Positions 34,867 to 43,611 of a stretch of DNA of 64,000 nucleotides are shown in pieces (the first letter of the stretch is position 1; every line of letters begins with the position of its first letter). The notes under the pieces were generated by a model. That model saw only the letters and a list, made by a program, of their open reading frames with translations. It was not told the DNA's origin and ran no database searches. The position numbers were made by a program, and so were the translations under genes. Source of the DNA: Terrimicrobium sacchariphilum (GTDB lineage: Bacteria; Verrucomicrobiota; Verrucomicrobiia; Chthoniobacterales; Terrimicrobiaceae); assembly GCF_001613545.1 (NCBI RefSeq), contig NZ_BDCO01000002.1, forward strand, positions 558,001 through 622,000, read 5' to 3'.

Positions 34867-34889
34867 GGGAGGGCGTTGTCCGCCCTCCC
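34867..34889 (-). terminator. Hairpin downstream of gatB
   Basis: Perfect 9-bp stem GGGAGGGCG / CGCCCTCCC with a five-base loop, 15 bases beyond the gatB stop. No T-run, so a stabilising or weak termination role. Confidence 0.45.
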
Positions 34890-34903
34890 TGTGATGCGGA
34901 GAA

Positions 34904-36361
34904 CTAGGAGGCGAGTTTTTTCTCGAGGATTTCGCCGACGAGGGCGGGGTTGGCCTGGCCTTTGGAGAGCTTCATGACCTGGCCCTTGATGGCGTTGATG
35001 GCGGCGAGTTTGCCCGCCTTGTACTCGGCGACGGCCTTGGCGCTGTTTGCAATGGCCTGGTCGCAGAGGGCCTCGATGGCTCCGGTGTCGCTGACCTGCT
35101 CCATGCCCTTTTCCTTCACGATGACGGCGGCTCCCTTGCCGGAGGTGAACATCTCGGCGAAGACTTCCTTGCCCTGGCGGGAGTTGATCTTGCCATCGTC
35201 GATGAGGTTCACGAGTTCGTCGAGGGCCTCGGGAGCGACGGGACATTCGGCAATGGATTTGCTGGCTCCGGCGAGGGCGCTCTGGAGGTCGTTGAGAATC
35301 CAGTTGGCGATGCTCTTGGGCTTCTTCGCGCCCTTGGCGGCGGTCTCGAAGTAGCGGGAGGTCGGCAGGTCGTTGGAAAGGACGGCGGCGTCGTATTCCG
35401 TGACGGCGTATTCGCTCACGTAGCGGGCGCGCTTTTCCCACGGGAGCTCGGGCTTGCGGGAAACCGCATCCTCGATGAGGTGGGCGGTCTTGACCGGGAG
35501 GAGGTCGGGATCGGGGAAGTAGCGGTAGTCGTGCGCGCTTTCCTTGATGCGCATGAGGGTAGTCTCGCCGCGGACGTCGTCCCAGCGGCGGGTCTCCTGC
35601 TGGAGCACCTCGCCGCGCTCGAGGGCCTCGATCTGGCGCGGGATTTCAAAGAGGAGGGCGCGGCGGACGCCGGAGATGGAGTTGAGGTTCTTCAGCTCGA
35701 TCTTGGTGCCCCATTTGTCGCTGGTCGACGGGCGCACGGAGACGTTGACGTCGCAACGGAGCTGGCCTTTTTCCATGTCGGCGTCGGAGATGCCGCCGTA
35801 GATCATGACCTGCTGGAGGACGGTGAGGTAGGCAAAGGCCTCCTCGGCGCTGGCGATGTCGGGCTCGCTGACGATCTCGACGAGCGGGGTGCCGGCGCGG
35901 TTGTAGTCGATGCCGGTGGAGCTTTCCATGTGGAAGCTCTTGGCGACGTCCTCCTCGAGGTGGATGCGGGTGAGGCGGATCTTCTTGTCCTTGGTCGCGA
36001 TGTTCTTCTGGACGTCCTTCGGGTAGGCGAGGTCGTGGAGCGGGACGGCGCCGCCGAGACAGAGGGGCAGATCGTACTGGCTGATCTGGTAGTTCTTCGG
36101 CATGTCCGGGTAGAAGTAGTTCTTGCGGTCAAACTTGCAGGTGACCGGGGTTTCGCAGCCGAGCATGAGTCCGGCGAGGGCGGTGAGGCGGAGGGCCTCA
36201 TCGTTCATGACGGGGAGGGCGCCGGGGAGGCCGAGGCAGACGGGGCAGACATTCGTATTCGGCTCGGCGCCGTACTCGACCGCGCAGGAGCAGAACATCT
36301 TGGTGCGGGTCTTGAGCTGGACGTGAACCTCGAGGCCGATGGTGGCGATGTAGTCGGGCAT
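34904..36361 (-). CDS. gatB: Aspartyl/glutamyl-tRNA amidotransferase subunit B
   Basis: GatB binds misacylated Glu-tRNA-Gln or Asp-tRNA-Asn and, with GatA and GatC, converts it to Gln- or Asn-tRNA. The 485-residue protein has the catalytic cradle with IGLEVHVQLKTRTKMFCSC, the zinc-type cysteines (CSCAVEYG, NVCPVCLG), GALPVMN, KNYFYPDMPKNYQISQ and DYNRAGTPLVEIVSEPD. The helical and YqeY-like tail ends with AINAIKGQVMKLSKGQANPA. gatA and gatC are not in the window. It is followed 13 bases upstream by the CvpA-like gene on the same strand, part of a run gatB-cvpA-aroC transcribed leftwards. Confidence 0.97.
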   Translation of the reverse strand: MPDYIATIGLEVHVQLKTRTKMFCSCAVEYGAEPNTNVCPVCLGLPGALPVMNDEALRLTALAGLMLGCETPVTCKFDRKNYFYPDMPKNYQISQYDLPLCLGGAVPLHDLAYPKDVQKNIATKDKKIRLTRIHLEEDVAKSFHMESSTGIDYNRAGTPLVEIVSEPDIASAEEAFAYLTVLQQVMIYGGISDADMEKGQLRCDVNVSVRPSTSDKWGTKIELKNLNSISGVRRALLFEIPRQIEALERGEVLQQETRRWDDVRGETTLMRIKESAHDYRYFPDPDLLPVKTAHLIEDAVSRKPELPWEKRARYVSEYAVTEYDAAVLSNDLPTSRYFETAAKGAKKPKSIANWILNDLQSALAGASKSIAECPVAPEALDELVNLIDDGKINSRQGKEVFAEMFTSGKGAAVIVKEKGMEQVSDTGAIEALCDQAIANSAKAVAEYKAGKLAAINAIKGQVMKLSKGQANPALVGEILEKKLAS

Positions 36362-36374
36362 GGGAAAAATGGGA

Positions 36375-37313
36375 TTACTTCTTCTTCGTGGCGGTAGTGG
36401 GTGAGGGTGCCGGAGAGGGGGAGGGTTTTTCCAGCGCGAAATTCATGGCGGCGCGAAGATCGACCTTGGCGAGCTGCTCGGCAAAGGCGGGGTCCTGCAC
36501 GGCGGCGATGAGGGCTTTATTGGAAACGAGGGCGGGGAGATCCTTGCGCTGGGCGGCGTCGATGACGGTGGGATCGCCGAGGGCGGCGACGAACTTCGGG
36601 CTTTGCACGACGCGCTGGATATCGGGGTACTGGAGAAAGCGAGCCATGATCTCGGGGTCGGTCGAGATGCGAGTCAGCTCGGAGAGGAGCTGGTAGGCGT
36701 CGTCGGGGATGGGGTCGGTGGCGGCGATGAGCTTCCCGGCAGGACCCATCTCGAGGGATTCCTTGGTGCTGGCGAGGGCGGCGAGGAGGCCGGAGGGGGT
36801 GGGCTGCGGTTGAGCGCCGACGACATGAGGGCCGATATGAGGGCGGGCGGTATGGACGGGAGGAGCGGCAGCCTGGCTTTTCAGGGAGGACTCGGCAAAG
36901 GTGCCGAAGGTGCGGATGATCGACACGCCGCCCCAGACAACGAGGAGGCCGAGGATGAGTCCGCAGATGCCGCCGCCGAGGCCCCAGAGGAGCCGAAAGA
37001 GGAAGGTGCGCTGGTGTTCCGTGCGCTTGAAGAGTACCGCGCCGAGAATCCAGATCGCGGCAAAGACGACGATGGCGACGGCGAGGCCGACGAGGACCCC
37101 GGTGGTGAGGCCGGTAAAGGAATCCGCCCCGCCAAAGAGGGACGCGGCGACGCGCCCGGCGACGAGGCCGAACATGCTGGAGGCGACGATCGCGCCGAGG
37201 TTCAGCCCGGCCCGGACGAGTCCCGCCCGCCAGCCGCGCCAGAACTCGAAGGCGAGAAACAGCGCGGCGATGCCGAGGAGGATGGCCTGGAGATTGGGCG
37301 AACCCTGGATCAT
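36375..37313 (-). CDS. CvpA-family-like membrane protein
   Basis: 312 residues. The N-terminal half has four transmembrane helices in the CvpA pattern ([60 protein letters not shown]), followed by a soluble, proline-linked helical part ([39 protein letters not shown]). The tail is Pro/Ser/Thr/Lys-rich. CvpA is associated with colicin V production and cell-envelope functions; exact role unknown. Its start overlaps the aroC stop by 4 bases, so it is translationally coupled to chorismate synthase. gatB follows. Confidence 0.7.
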   Translation of the reverse strand: MIQGSPNLQAILLGIAALFLAFEFWRGWRAGLVRAGLNLGAIVASSMFGLVAGRVAASLFGGADSFTGLTTGVLVGLAVAIVVFAAIWILGAVLFKRTEHQRTFLFRLLWGLGGGICGLILGLLVVWGGVSIIRTFGTFAESSLKSQAAAPPVHTARPHIGPHVVGAQPQPTPSGLLAALASTKESLEMGPAGKLIAATDPIPDDAYQLLSELTRISTDPEIMARFLQYPDIQRVVQSPKFVAALGDPTVIDAAQRKDLPALVSNKALIAAVQDPAFAEQLAKVDLRAAMNFALEKPSPSPAPSPTTATKKK

Positions 37314-38407
37314 TCTTCCCGGGGAAGGGCGTCCTGCGCGCGCTGCCGGAGCAGGTGGTCGACGAGGACGAGGGCCGTCATGGCCTCCACCATGGGAACG
37401 GCGCGCGGGAGCACGCAGGGATCGTGGCGGCCGCGTGCGGCGAGGCTGGCGTTTTCACCCGTGACGGTCACGGTATCCTGCGCCCGCGAGATGGTGGCGG
37501 TGGGTTTGAAAGCGACGCGGAAGACGATGGGCTCGCCATTGCTGATGCCGCCCTGGATGCCGCCGGAGAGGTTTGTGGTCGTGCGGACCTGGCCGTCGAC
37601 GATGCGGAAGGGGTCGTTGTGCTCGGAGCCGCGGAGTTTGCTGCCCGCGAAGCCGGAGCCGATTTCAAAGCCCTTCGTGGCCGGGAGGCTGAGCATGGCC
37701 TTGGCGAGGTCGGCGTCGAGCTTGTCAAAGACCGGTTCGCCGAGTCCACGCGGGCACCCGCGCACGACGCACTCGAGCACGCCGCCGACGGAGTCGCCGT
37801 CGCTGCGCACCTCTTTGATGCGCTCGATCATGGCGGCGGCGGTGGCGGCGTCGGGACAGCGCACGGAATTCGCCTCGATGGCCTCGGAGGTCACGGCCAG
37901 CGGATCAATGGCGACGCTGATGTCGTGAATGGCCGTGATGTAGGAAAGGATCTCGATCCCCGGGTGCAGGGTGCGGAGGATTTTCTTCGCGACCGCGCCG
38001 GCGGCGACGCGGCCGATGGCCTCGCGAGCGGAGGAGCGCCCGCCGCCCTCCCAGTTGCGAATGCCGTATTTCGCCTGATAGGTGAAATCCGCGTGCGACG
38101 GGCGGTACATCGTCTGCATCTCGGTGTAGGCCGAGGGACGGGCGTCCGTGTTGCGCACCATGATGGAGATGGGCGTGCCGAGGGTGCGGCCCTGGAAGAC
38201 GCCGGAAAGGATCTGGCACTCATCGGCCTCTTTGCGCGGGGTGACGATGTCGCTCTGGCCGGGGCGGCGGCGGTCGAGGTCGGGCTGGATGTCGGCCTCG
38301 GAAAGCGGCAGCCGCGCCGGGCAGCCATCAATCACCACGCCAACGCCCCCGCCATGGGATTCCCCCCAGGTGGAAATGCGGAATACTTCTCCGAAGTTGC
38401 TCGACAT
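37310..38407 (-). CDS. aroC: Chorismate synthase
   Basis: AroC converts 5-enolpyruvylshikimate-3-phosphate to chorismate using reduced FMN, the last common step to the aromatic amino acids. The 365-residue protein has [31 protein letters not shown], the FMN segment [20 protein letters not shown], and [16 protein letters not shown]. The C-terminal [20 protein letters not shown] is typical. A complete enzyme. It is coupled to the CvpA-like gene by a 4-base overlap. An aroE-like gene lies 20 kb away. Confidence 0.97.
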   Translation of the reverse strand: MSSNFGEVFRISTWGESHGGGVGVVIDGCPARLPLSEADIQPDLDRRRPGQSDIVTPRKEADECQILSGVFQGRTLGTPISIMVRNTDARPSAYTEMQTMYRPSHADFTYQAKYGIRNWEGGGRSSAREAIGRVAAGAVAKKILRTLHPGIEILSYITAIHDISVAIDPLAVTSEAIEANSVRCPDAATAAAMIERIKEVRSDGDSVGGVLECVVRGCPRGLGEPVFDKLDADLAKAMLSLPATKGFEIGSGFAGSKLRGSEHNDPFRIVDGQVRTTTNLSGGIQGGISNGEPIVFRVAFKPTATISRAQDTVTVTGENASLAARGRHDPCVLPRAVPMVEAMTALVLVDHLLRQRAQDALPREE

Positions 38408-38481
38408 AAAGGGGTCTAAAATACCTCACCCGGGCGGGAGGGGATAGGGGAAAATGGGGGGCGCGAGTTTGCGCGATCGCC

Positions 38482-41274
38482 CTATCTGGCGGGAACGAGG
38501 TCTTTCTTCAAAACCACGCGGATGTCCGTGGTGCCGGGCGAGAGATTTTTCGCAGCGGCGGCTAACTCGAAACCCGGAGCGGAAACGACTATTTGAAAGC
38601 CTTCATCGGGAAGCAGGTGCGGGAGAGTGAAGCGTCCGGCGGCGTCAGTGGACACGCTGTTGGCTCCCCAGGCGCGTTTATGAGCAGAGTGGGATGATAC
38701 CGACGCATTGGCCACCGGATGGCCTTTTTCATCGACCACGATGCCGGCAGCGGTCGCATTGGCGGGGCGGAGGACGAAGTCTCCCAAGTCATGCCGGGTG
38801 CCGGAGCCTGTTTCAAATTTCCTCTCGGCAGAGCTTTGCGTCACACCGCCGACGGCAAGGATGTATTTGCAGTCCGGGTAGAGAGTGACCTCAAACGCAC
38901 CATCAGTGTCGCTCGACCCCAGCGGGCCGCTTTGTGATCCCATGGGATTTGCTGGAGAGAGCGGGTCAAAACGCGCGGAGATGAGCACATTGGCCAAGGG
39001 GCGGCCCTTTTCATCGACGACGCGCCCTGTCGCTTTTGCCGCGCGGGCAGGCCGGGCCTTCTCGACAGCCAGGGTGATGTCTGTGTCGCCGGTTGCCACC
39101 TTGCCATCCTGGATCGAGACGATGCGTCCCGCCTGCTTTGCAGGATAGGCGAATCCCGCAGGGACGGAGGATATGTAGATGAGCGAATCGCCGGGTGGGA
39201 GGAGCAGGGAATAGCGACCGTCGGAGCCGGTCTGCGAGGAGTCGAGTCCCTGCCCGCCGACATCGTTGCTCACGGCGGAGACCAAAGCTCCTGCGATGGG
39301 TTTGCCGGTGTCCTGTTCCGACACGATACCGGAGACGACGGTTCCAGCCTGGCGCTGAAGGGTGATGGATTTTGTCTCTCCGTTTTTCACTACGACATCC
39401 ACGGGCTGCATGGTCCATTTGTCGGTCCAGTCCAGCGAAACGGTGTATCCTCCCTCCTGGAGCGAGCCGATGCGGAAGCGGCCTTGCGCGTCGGCGCGCG
39501 CCTCGAAGGGAATCAGGTCGCCACGGAGACCCGATTTGGGATCGGGCCTGGCGGTAAGGCGGGCTCCCGCCGCCGGGGTGCCTGTCCCTGCGTTGGTGAT
39601 CGTGCCCTCAATGAAAGCCTCCTTTTCCAAGGTAATCTCCAGCGGGGAGGAGTGGCCGGGCATGGAGATTCGCTGGGCCAATCCATAGCCAGGTCCGAAG
39701 GCCGCGACTGCGGCGGAGGCGCTCGCCGGGAGGTCGGTGAGTTCAAAACGACCCTCCGCGTCGGGGCGTGTCTCCATGAAGGCGGGAAACTGATCGTGCT
39801 CGAGCGAGGGATAGGCGGTAAACGCCTCGTAGCGCTCCGTTTGCATTAGCATCCATCGCAGGAGGCGCACTTTTACTTTAGCAAGACTCCCTCCTTCGCT
39901 CGTGGTGACCCGCCCGGTGATCCGACCGCTGGGGTGCAGCTTGATCTCAAAGGGGGTGTCTTTGGGGAATTCGCTCGCATAGGTCCCGCCGACAAGTTTT
40001 CCCGGCAGTCGGGCGAGGAGACGTGCGGCGAATGGTTCGCCGTCTTTTGCATGCAGCGTAAAGGATGCTTCTCCCTTCAGGTCGGTTTTTAGCGGGCCGT
40101 GGGCAAACTCTTGAAGGTCAGAGCCGTGTTGATACAGCAGGCGCTTTCCGATCATTTCATAGAGATAAACCTCGGCCTCCGGCACGGGATTTCCCTGCTC
40201 ATCGAAACATCGGACGAAGAAGGTTTTTCCCGCGGCGGGAGCGGAGGTAGTTTCCGCTGCGACGGGACGCACAATGGTGGCGACGAGCGTGGTGGCGATT
40301 GCAGCGACCAAGGCCATCGCCCGTGTCGCGGACCTCGGGGCGGACCTGTCCACGCCTCCATCCAGTACACGGGACAGACGCGAGCTGATCTCGGAACTCC
40401 CAGCCATGCGGGATGCTGGAAAGAGGCGATGATCGGCCATCCGCAAACGGCGCACGGTGGCAAGAAGGGTCTCAGCATAGTCGGCCGGGGGGATCGCGCC
40501 TTTCAGCGCGTCGTCGTCAGCTGCTCGTTCCGACTCGGCGCGGAGTCTCGCCGCCGCGATCCAGACGAACGGGTTGAACCAGTGAATGGCCGATACAAGC
40601 CTCACAACAATGAAAAACGCGACATCGCCTCGCCTCACGTGAGCGGTCTCGTGGAGCAATACCGCTCGCAGAGAGTGGTTCGACTCCGTGAGCAGTTCCC
40701 CCGGAATGAGAATCGCCGGAACGAAGAGACCGGCAGCCATGGGGGTCCCGATTTCTCCGGAGGAATATACCGCCACTCCGCGCGTCGCATCGGCGGAGAG
40801 AAAGCCATGGTCGTCCGTGCGTCCGAGATAAGTCGCGCGCCGACTCACGCTGCGCAGGATCAGGAAACCGATGACAGTGCGGACGATCGTGAACGAAACA
40901 CCGAAAGTCCAGACCGTCCAGATAAGGGCGGCCCAATCGAATGATGAAGCGTTGGAGGAAATTGACTCGTCCCCGGGCGGGATGTTGACGGACGTGCCGA
41001 CGGGCACCGAAGGAACTGGCTCGTGAGGCTCGAGCGATGACGTCGCTGATGACGACGCGGCGGCCGGTGCACTTTGCGCCGGCAGGATCGGGAGAGGCAG
41101 ACTCAGGTGCAGGAACGCCAGCGGGACACAGGCGGCGACTGCCGCAAAGGAAGCCTGCCAGACGAGTAGTCGTCGCGCGGCAGAGAGACGCGGCAGCAAT
41201 GCCAGGACTGCAAAGGTGAGGACAAACAGGCTGGACGAGCCGATGAGGAGAAACAGGAGCGGGGAAAGGCTCAT
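38482..41274 (-). CDS. BlaR1/MecR1-type M56 peptidase with carboxypeptidase-regulatory repeats
   Basis: A 930-residue membrane protein. The N-terminal part has transmembrane helices and the M56 metalloprotease motif HETAH (about 208-212) in LLHETAHVRRGD, with ESERAADDDAL as the third-ligand helix. Instead of a penicillin-binding sensor, about six tandem carboxypeptidase-regulatory (Ig-like) domains follow from about residue 350: GRVTTSEGGSLAKVKVRL, IEGTITNAGTGTPAAGARL, VVSGIVSEQDTGKPIAGALV, GRVVDEKGRPLANVLISARF, GIVVDEKGHPVANASVSSHS. It overlaps blaI by 4 bases. The likely role is to sense an envelope signal and cleave or inactivate the BlaI-type repressor. The ligand is unknown. Confidence 0.85.
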   Translation of the reverse strand: MSLSPLLFLLIGSSSLFVLTFAVLALLPRLSAARRLLVWQASFAAVAACVPLAFLHLSLPLPILPAQSAPAAASSSATSSLEPHEPVPSVPVGTSVNIPPGDESISSNASSFDWAALIWTVWTFGVSFTIVRTVIGFLILRSVSRRATYLGRTDDHGFLSADATRGVAVYSSGEIGTPMAAGLFVPAILIPGELLTESNHSLRAVLLHETAHVRRGDVAFFIVVRLVSAIHWFNPFVWIAAARLRAESERAADDDALKGAIPPADYAETLLATVRRLRMADHRLFPASRMAGSSEISSRLSRVLDGGVDRSAPRSATRAMALVAAIATTLVATIVRPVAAETTSAPAAGKTFFVRCFDEQGNPVPEAEVYLYEMIGKRLLYQHGSDLQEFAHGPLKTDLKGEASFTLHAKDGEPFAARLLARLPGKLVGGTYASEFPKDTPFEIKLHPSGRITGRVTTSEGGSLAKVKVRLLRWMLMQTERYEAFTAYPSLEHDQFPAFMETRPDAEGRFELTDLPASASAAVAAFGPGYGLAQRISMPGHSSPLEITLEKEAFIEGTITNAGTGTPAAGARLTARPDPKSGLRGDLIPFEARADAQGRFRIGSLQEGGYTVSLDWTDKWTMQPVDVVVKNGETKSITLQRQAGTVVSGIVSEQDTGKPIAGALVSAVSNDVGGQGLDSSQTGSDGRYSLLLPPGDSLIYISSVPAGFAYPAKQAGRIVSIQDGKVATGDTDITLAVEKARPARAAKATGRVVDEKGRPLANVLISARFDPLSPANPMGSQSGPLGSSDTDGAFEVTLYPDCKYILAVGGVTQSSAERKFETGSGTRHDLGDFVLRPANATAAGIVVDEKGHPVANASVSSHSAHKRAWGANSVSTDAAGRFTLPHLLPDEGFQIVVSAPGFELAAAAKNLSPGTTDIRVVLKKDLVPAR

Positions 41275-41669
41275 TTCGAGCGTTCCTTTCGCGCATCGGT
41301 TATCAGCTTTTCCAGGCGAGCGAGTTCCTTGTCGGAAACCGCGAGCTCGCGACTACCGACCAGTGTAGCCACGACACTCGAGGCGGAGTTGTCAAAGAAG
41401 GCCTCCAGCACGCGCTTGAGCACGGAGACCTTGGCTTTCTCTGGCGATACCACCGGCTCGAACAAATACTTGGCGCCCGCCCGGCTGTGGGTGAGCAGAC
41501 CCTTCTTTTCCAGCAGGCTCAACGCTGCCCGGACAGCGGAATAGCTCGGAGGCGACTCCAAACTCTCCAGGACCTCCTGGGCGCTGGCCCGGCCTCGGGA
41601 GTAGATGATTTCCATGATCTGGCGCTCGCGGCGACTGAGGTTGGCGAGTGAGAACTTCGCTCGGGGCAT
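41271..41669 (-). CDS. BlaI/MecI-family transcriptional repressor
   Basis: 132 residues. The winged-helix DNA-binding domain reads LSRRERQIMEIIYSRGRASA, QEVLESLESPPSYSAVRAAL, LEKKGLLTHSRAGAKYLFEP, and the C-terminal helices serve for dimerisation and cleavage (KRVLEAFFDNSASSVVATLV). As in BlaI/MecI pairs, the repressor gene precedes and overlaps the M56 peptidase gene. Two TGCTGA-type dyads lie around its promoter. The predicted transcription start is one base ahead of the ATG, so translation is probably leaderless. Confidence 0.9.
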   Translation of the reverse strand: MPRAKFSLANLSRRERQIMEIIYSRGRASAQEVLESLESPPSYSAVRAALSLLEKKGLLTHSRAGAKYLFEPVVSPEKAKVSVLKRVLEAFFDNSASSVVATLVGSRELAVSDKELARLEKLITDARKERSK

Positions 41670-41673
41670 GAAA

Positions 41674-41728
41674 GTGCTGATAAATCAGCACCAAGCTTCC
41701 GTCAATTGGAAATGCTGAAAATTCAGCA
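41674..41728 (-). promoter_or_regulatory. blaI promoter with two dyad operators
   Basis: Minus-strand TTGACG (41705-41700), 17-base spacer, TATCAG (41682-41677). The dyads GTGCTGATAAATCAGCAC (41674-41691) and TGCTGAAAATTCAGCA (41713-41728) have centres 38 bp apart. The first covers the -10 and the second lies upstream of the -35, so the repressor would block transcription of its own operon. Confidence 0.75.
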
Positions 41729-41789
41729 GTAATGGGTGGACCCTGCGGTGGTGGACTTGAGAGCCGGAATTGTCGTGGTGAGCGAGCCG

Positions 41790-42536
41790 TCAGGTGATGA
41801 CAGGCAATGAGAGCGCCACCAGTGCGCCGAGTACGGTGAGCACGCTGATGATGGCGAGGATCGTGCTTTTTCGCCGCAAGGCCAGCGCATTGGCGAGGAG
41901 GATCAATGGGGCGATGAGCACGCCAAAAGCAACCACGGCATTCAGGAGCGGCGGGATGTAATAGCTGTTCCTCGGGAGGTAATAGGAGAGGAATGCCGAG
42001 CCGATAACTAAAGGCTCAAGAATGCACCAGGCGAAGTGCGCGGGACTGGTGGCGAGGCGATAAAAGGCGGGCGTGGCGGGGTCTCGCGGCCTGAGCAGCA
42101 AGCAACTCAGGCGAAAAACGAGAATCGCGAGGGCGAGCGGAAGGGCAGTTTGAAACAGCCAAAGACTGGTGGCGATGAGATCCATGTCCGTGCTGGGAAG
42201 GAGCAGGCATGCGCTCGTGATATAAAAGACGAGGATGCTGCACAGGAGGCCTGCGAGGGAGGCGAAATCCAAGGGCGTAGTTTGTGCTGGCCTGGAAGGT
42301 GCTTCGCGGGTCGGGATGTTCGTCAGCAGTTTGCCAAAGACAAGGCAGATTAGCCGATAGCTCAGAGCGGCAAGGATGAAGGGAAATATAATCCGAAGAA
42401 CCAGGGAGATTCCGCCGCCGTAGCGAATCTCCGTGATAGATAGGGGCAGCCAACGTGGAGCGGAGAAGAAGACCAGAATGCCGACGATCGTGGCGAGGAT
42501 GTGCGCGGGTCTGGAGGTCCGGGCAGAGGGAGGCAT
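41790..42536 (-). CDS. Polytopic membrane protein of unknown function
   Basis: 248 residues with about seven hydrophobic segments (ILATIVGILVFFSAPRWLPL, GISLVLRIIFPFILAALSYR, LAGLLCSILVFYITSACLLL, LWLFQTALPLALAILVFRLS, LLNAVVAFGVLIAPLILLAN, TILAIISVLTVLGALVALSL). No transporter or enzyme motif is recognised. It lies downstream of the FRP-like gene on the same strand with a short spacer of 11 bases and may be cotranscribed. It could be a small integral membrane regulator; no function is assigned. Confidence 0.6.
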   Translation of the reverse strand: MPPSARTSRPAHILATIVGILVFFSAPRWLPLSITEIRYGGGISLVLRIIFPFILAALSYRLICLVFGKLLTNIPTREAPSRPAQTTPLDFASLAGLLCSILVFYITSACLLLPSTDMDLIATSLWLFQTALPLALAILVFRLSCLLLRPRDPATPAFYRLATSPAHFAWCILEPLVIGSAFLSYYLPRNSYYIPPLLNAVVAFGVLIAPLILLANALALRRKSTILAIISVLTVLGALVALSLPVIT

Positions 42537-42547
42537 TGGGGCGTGGT

Positions 42548-42865
42548 TTATTTCCGATAGCCGGTTTTTGCACGGATGCGCTCCCGACGTGGGTCGGAAA
42601 GAGCGGCGAGATCGCCAGGATTCAGCCAGCCTCTATGGAGCCACTCGGAGAGTTGATCCTCGGCCCTGTCAAAATTGAGGGTAAAGGCGTGTCTGCGGTC
42701 TCTCCGCCATTCACGAATCTGGAGTTCCAAGCTCCAAAGGTCATCGGCTTTCCTGACGGGATAGGCTCGGAAAAGATCAAGTACCTCGGCCTCGGCGCTG
42801 GCCTGAGCGCGAGCGGCGGCTTTGTGGGCGACGTTTTTATCGGTCGCTGACCAACCTTGGGACAT
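42548..42865 (-). CDS. FRP-like small helical protein
   Basis: 105 residues, all alpha. The order of features WSATDKNVAHKAAARAQA, DDLWSLELQIREWRRDRR and SEWLHRGWLNPGDL resembles the cyanobacterial fluorescence recovery protein. FRP detaches the orange carotenoid protein from phycobilisomes, and FRP-like homologues occur in bacteria without phycobilisomes. Here no OCP or carotenoid gene is visible, so the role would be different (perhaps a chaperone-like binder). The assignment comes from pattern memory and needs a profile search. Its stop lies 11 bases before the membrane protein gene starts. Confidence 0.5.
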   Translation of the reverse strand: MSQGWSATDKNVAHKAAARAQASAEAEVLDLFRAYPVRKADDLWSLELQIREWRRDRRHAFTLNFDRAEDQLSEWLHRGWLNPGDLAALSDPRRERIRAKTGYRK

Positions 42866-42966
42866 CCGTGAGAGAACTTAGCAAAGTGTGCGGTGGTCGT
42901 AAAGTTGCGAAACAGCCCCGGAGCGGGGACAGGCTTTTCTCATCGCCTCCGGATCGGATCGGCGAT

Positions 42967-43611
42967 ATGCAGGCGGGCAAGCTGATGCCCGGATTACCTG
43001 AAATACTCAAGGCGTTGATCGCCATCGTCGTACTCATCAATCCGCTCGAGGGGGTGCCGATTTATCTCTCGCGGGCGGCGAAGCTGTCGGATGCGGAGCG
43101 GCTGAAAACGGCTCGCAAGGCCTCGATCACCGTGCTCATCCTGCTGCTGGCGGCGATGGCGGGAGGCAAGGCGGTGCTGTATCTCTTTGGCATCCAGATT
43201 GCGTCGTTCACCATGGCGGGAGGGCTGATCATTCTCCTCATCGCGTTGAACATGGTGCTGTCGTCGCCGAAGGACGATCCCTCGAGCGGCGGGAGCGGGG
43301 ATTTTTCCATCGTGCCGCTGGGCACCCCGCTGCTGGCGGGGCCGGGGCCGATCAGCAGCGTGATCATTTTTTCCAGCCAGGGAATCGGCGGCCACGACAC
43401 GCTCTGGATGAGCGACGTGGTGCTGCTCGCGATCATCATCGCAGCGTCGGCGATCACGTACCTGTGCCTGCGCGTGGCGATTCCCGTCGGCAAGCTGCTC
43501 GGCACGACGGGCATCAACGTAATGACCCGGCTGGCCGGCATCCTCGTCGCGGCTATCGCGGTGCAGATGATCGTGAGCGGCGCGTTGAAGTCCTTCCCCG
43601 CCTGGCAGTGA
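42967..43611 (+). CDS. MarC-family integral membrane protein
   Basis: 214 residues with six transmembrane segments. The first copy begins ALIAIVVLINPLEGVPIYLS and the second GTPLLAGPGPISSVIIFSSQ, and each half carries the conserved N/G-P signature of MarC proteins (NPxxxxP and GPGxxS). MarC was once linked to multiple antibiotic resistance, but its function is unknown. The start at 42967 (MQAGKLMPGLPEI) is chosen because the longer frame has no sensible N terminus. Its last 59 bases overlap, on the opposite strand, the end of the next gene. Confidence 0.85.
   Translation: MQAGKLMPGLPEILKALIAIVVLINPLEGVPIYLSRAAKLSDAERLKTARKASITVLILLLAAMAGGKAVLYLFGIQIASFTMAGGLIILLIALNMVLSSPKDDPSSGGSGDFSIVPLGTPLLAGPGPISSVIIFSSQGIGGHDTLWMSDVVLLAIIIAASAITYLCLRVAIPVGKLLGTTGINVMTRLAGILVAAIAVQMIVSGALKSFPAWQ

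Noticed and set aside
35480-36397. A 305-codon plus-strand frame opposite gatB
   Set aside because: Antisense of gatB; acidic low-information product with no motif.
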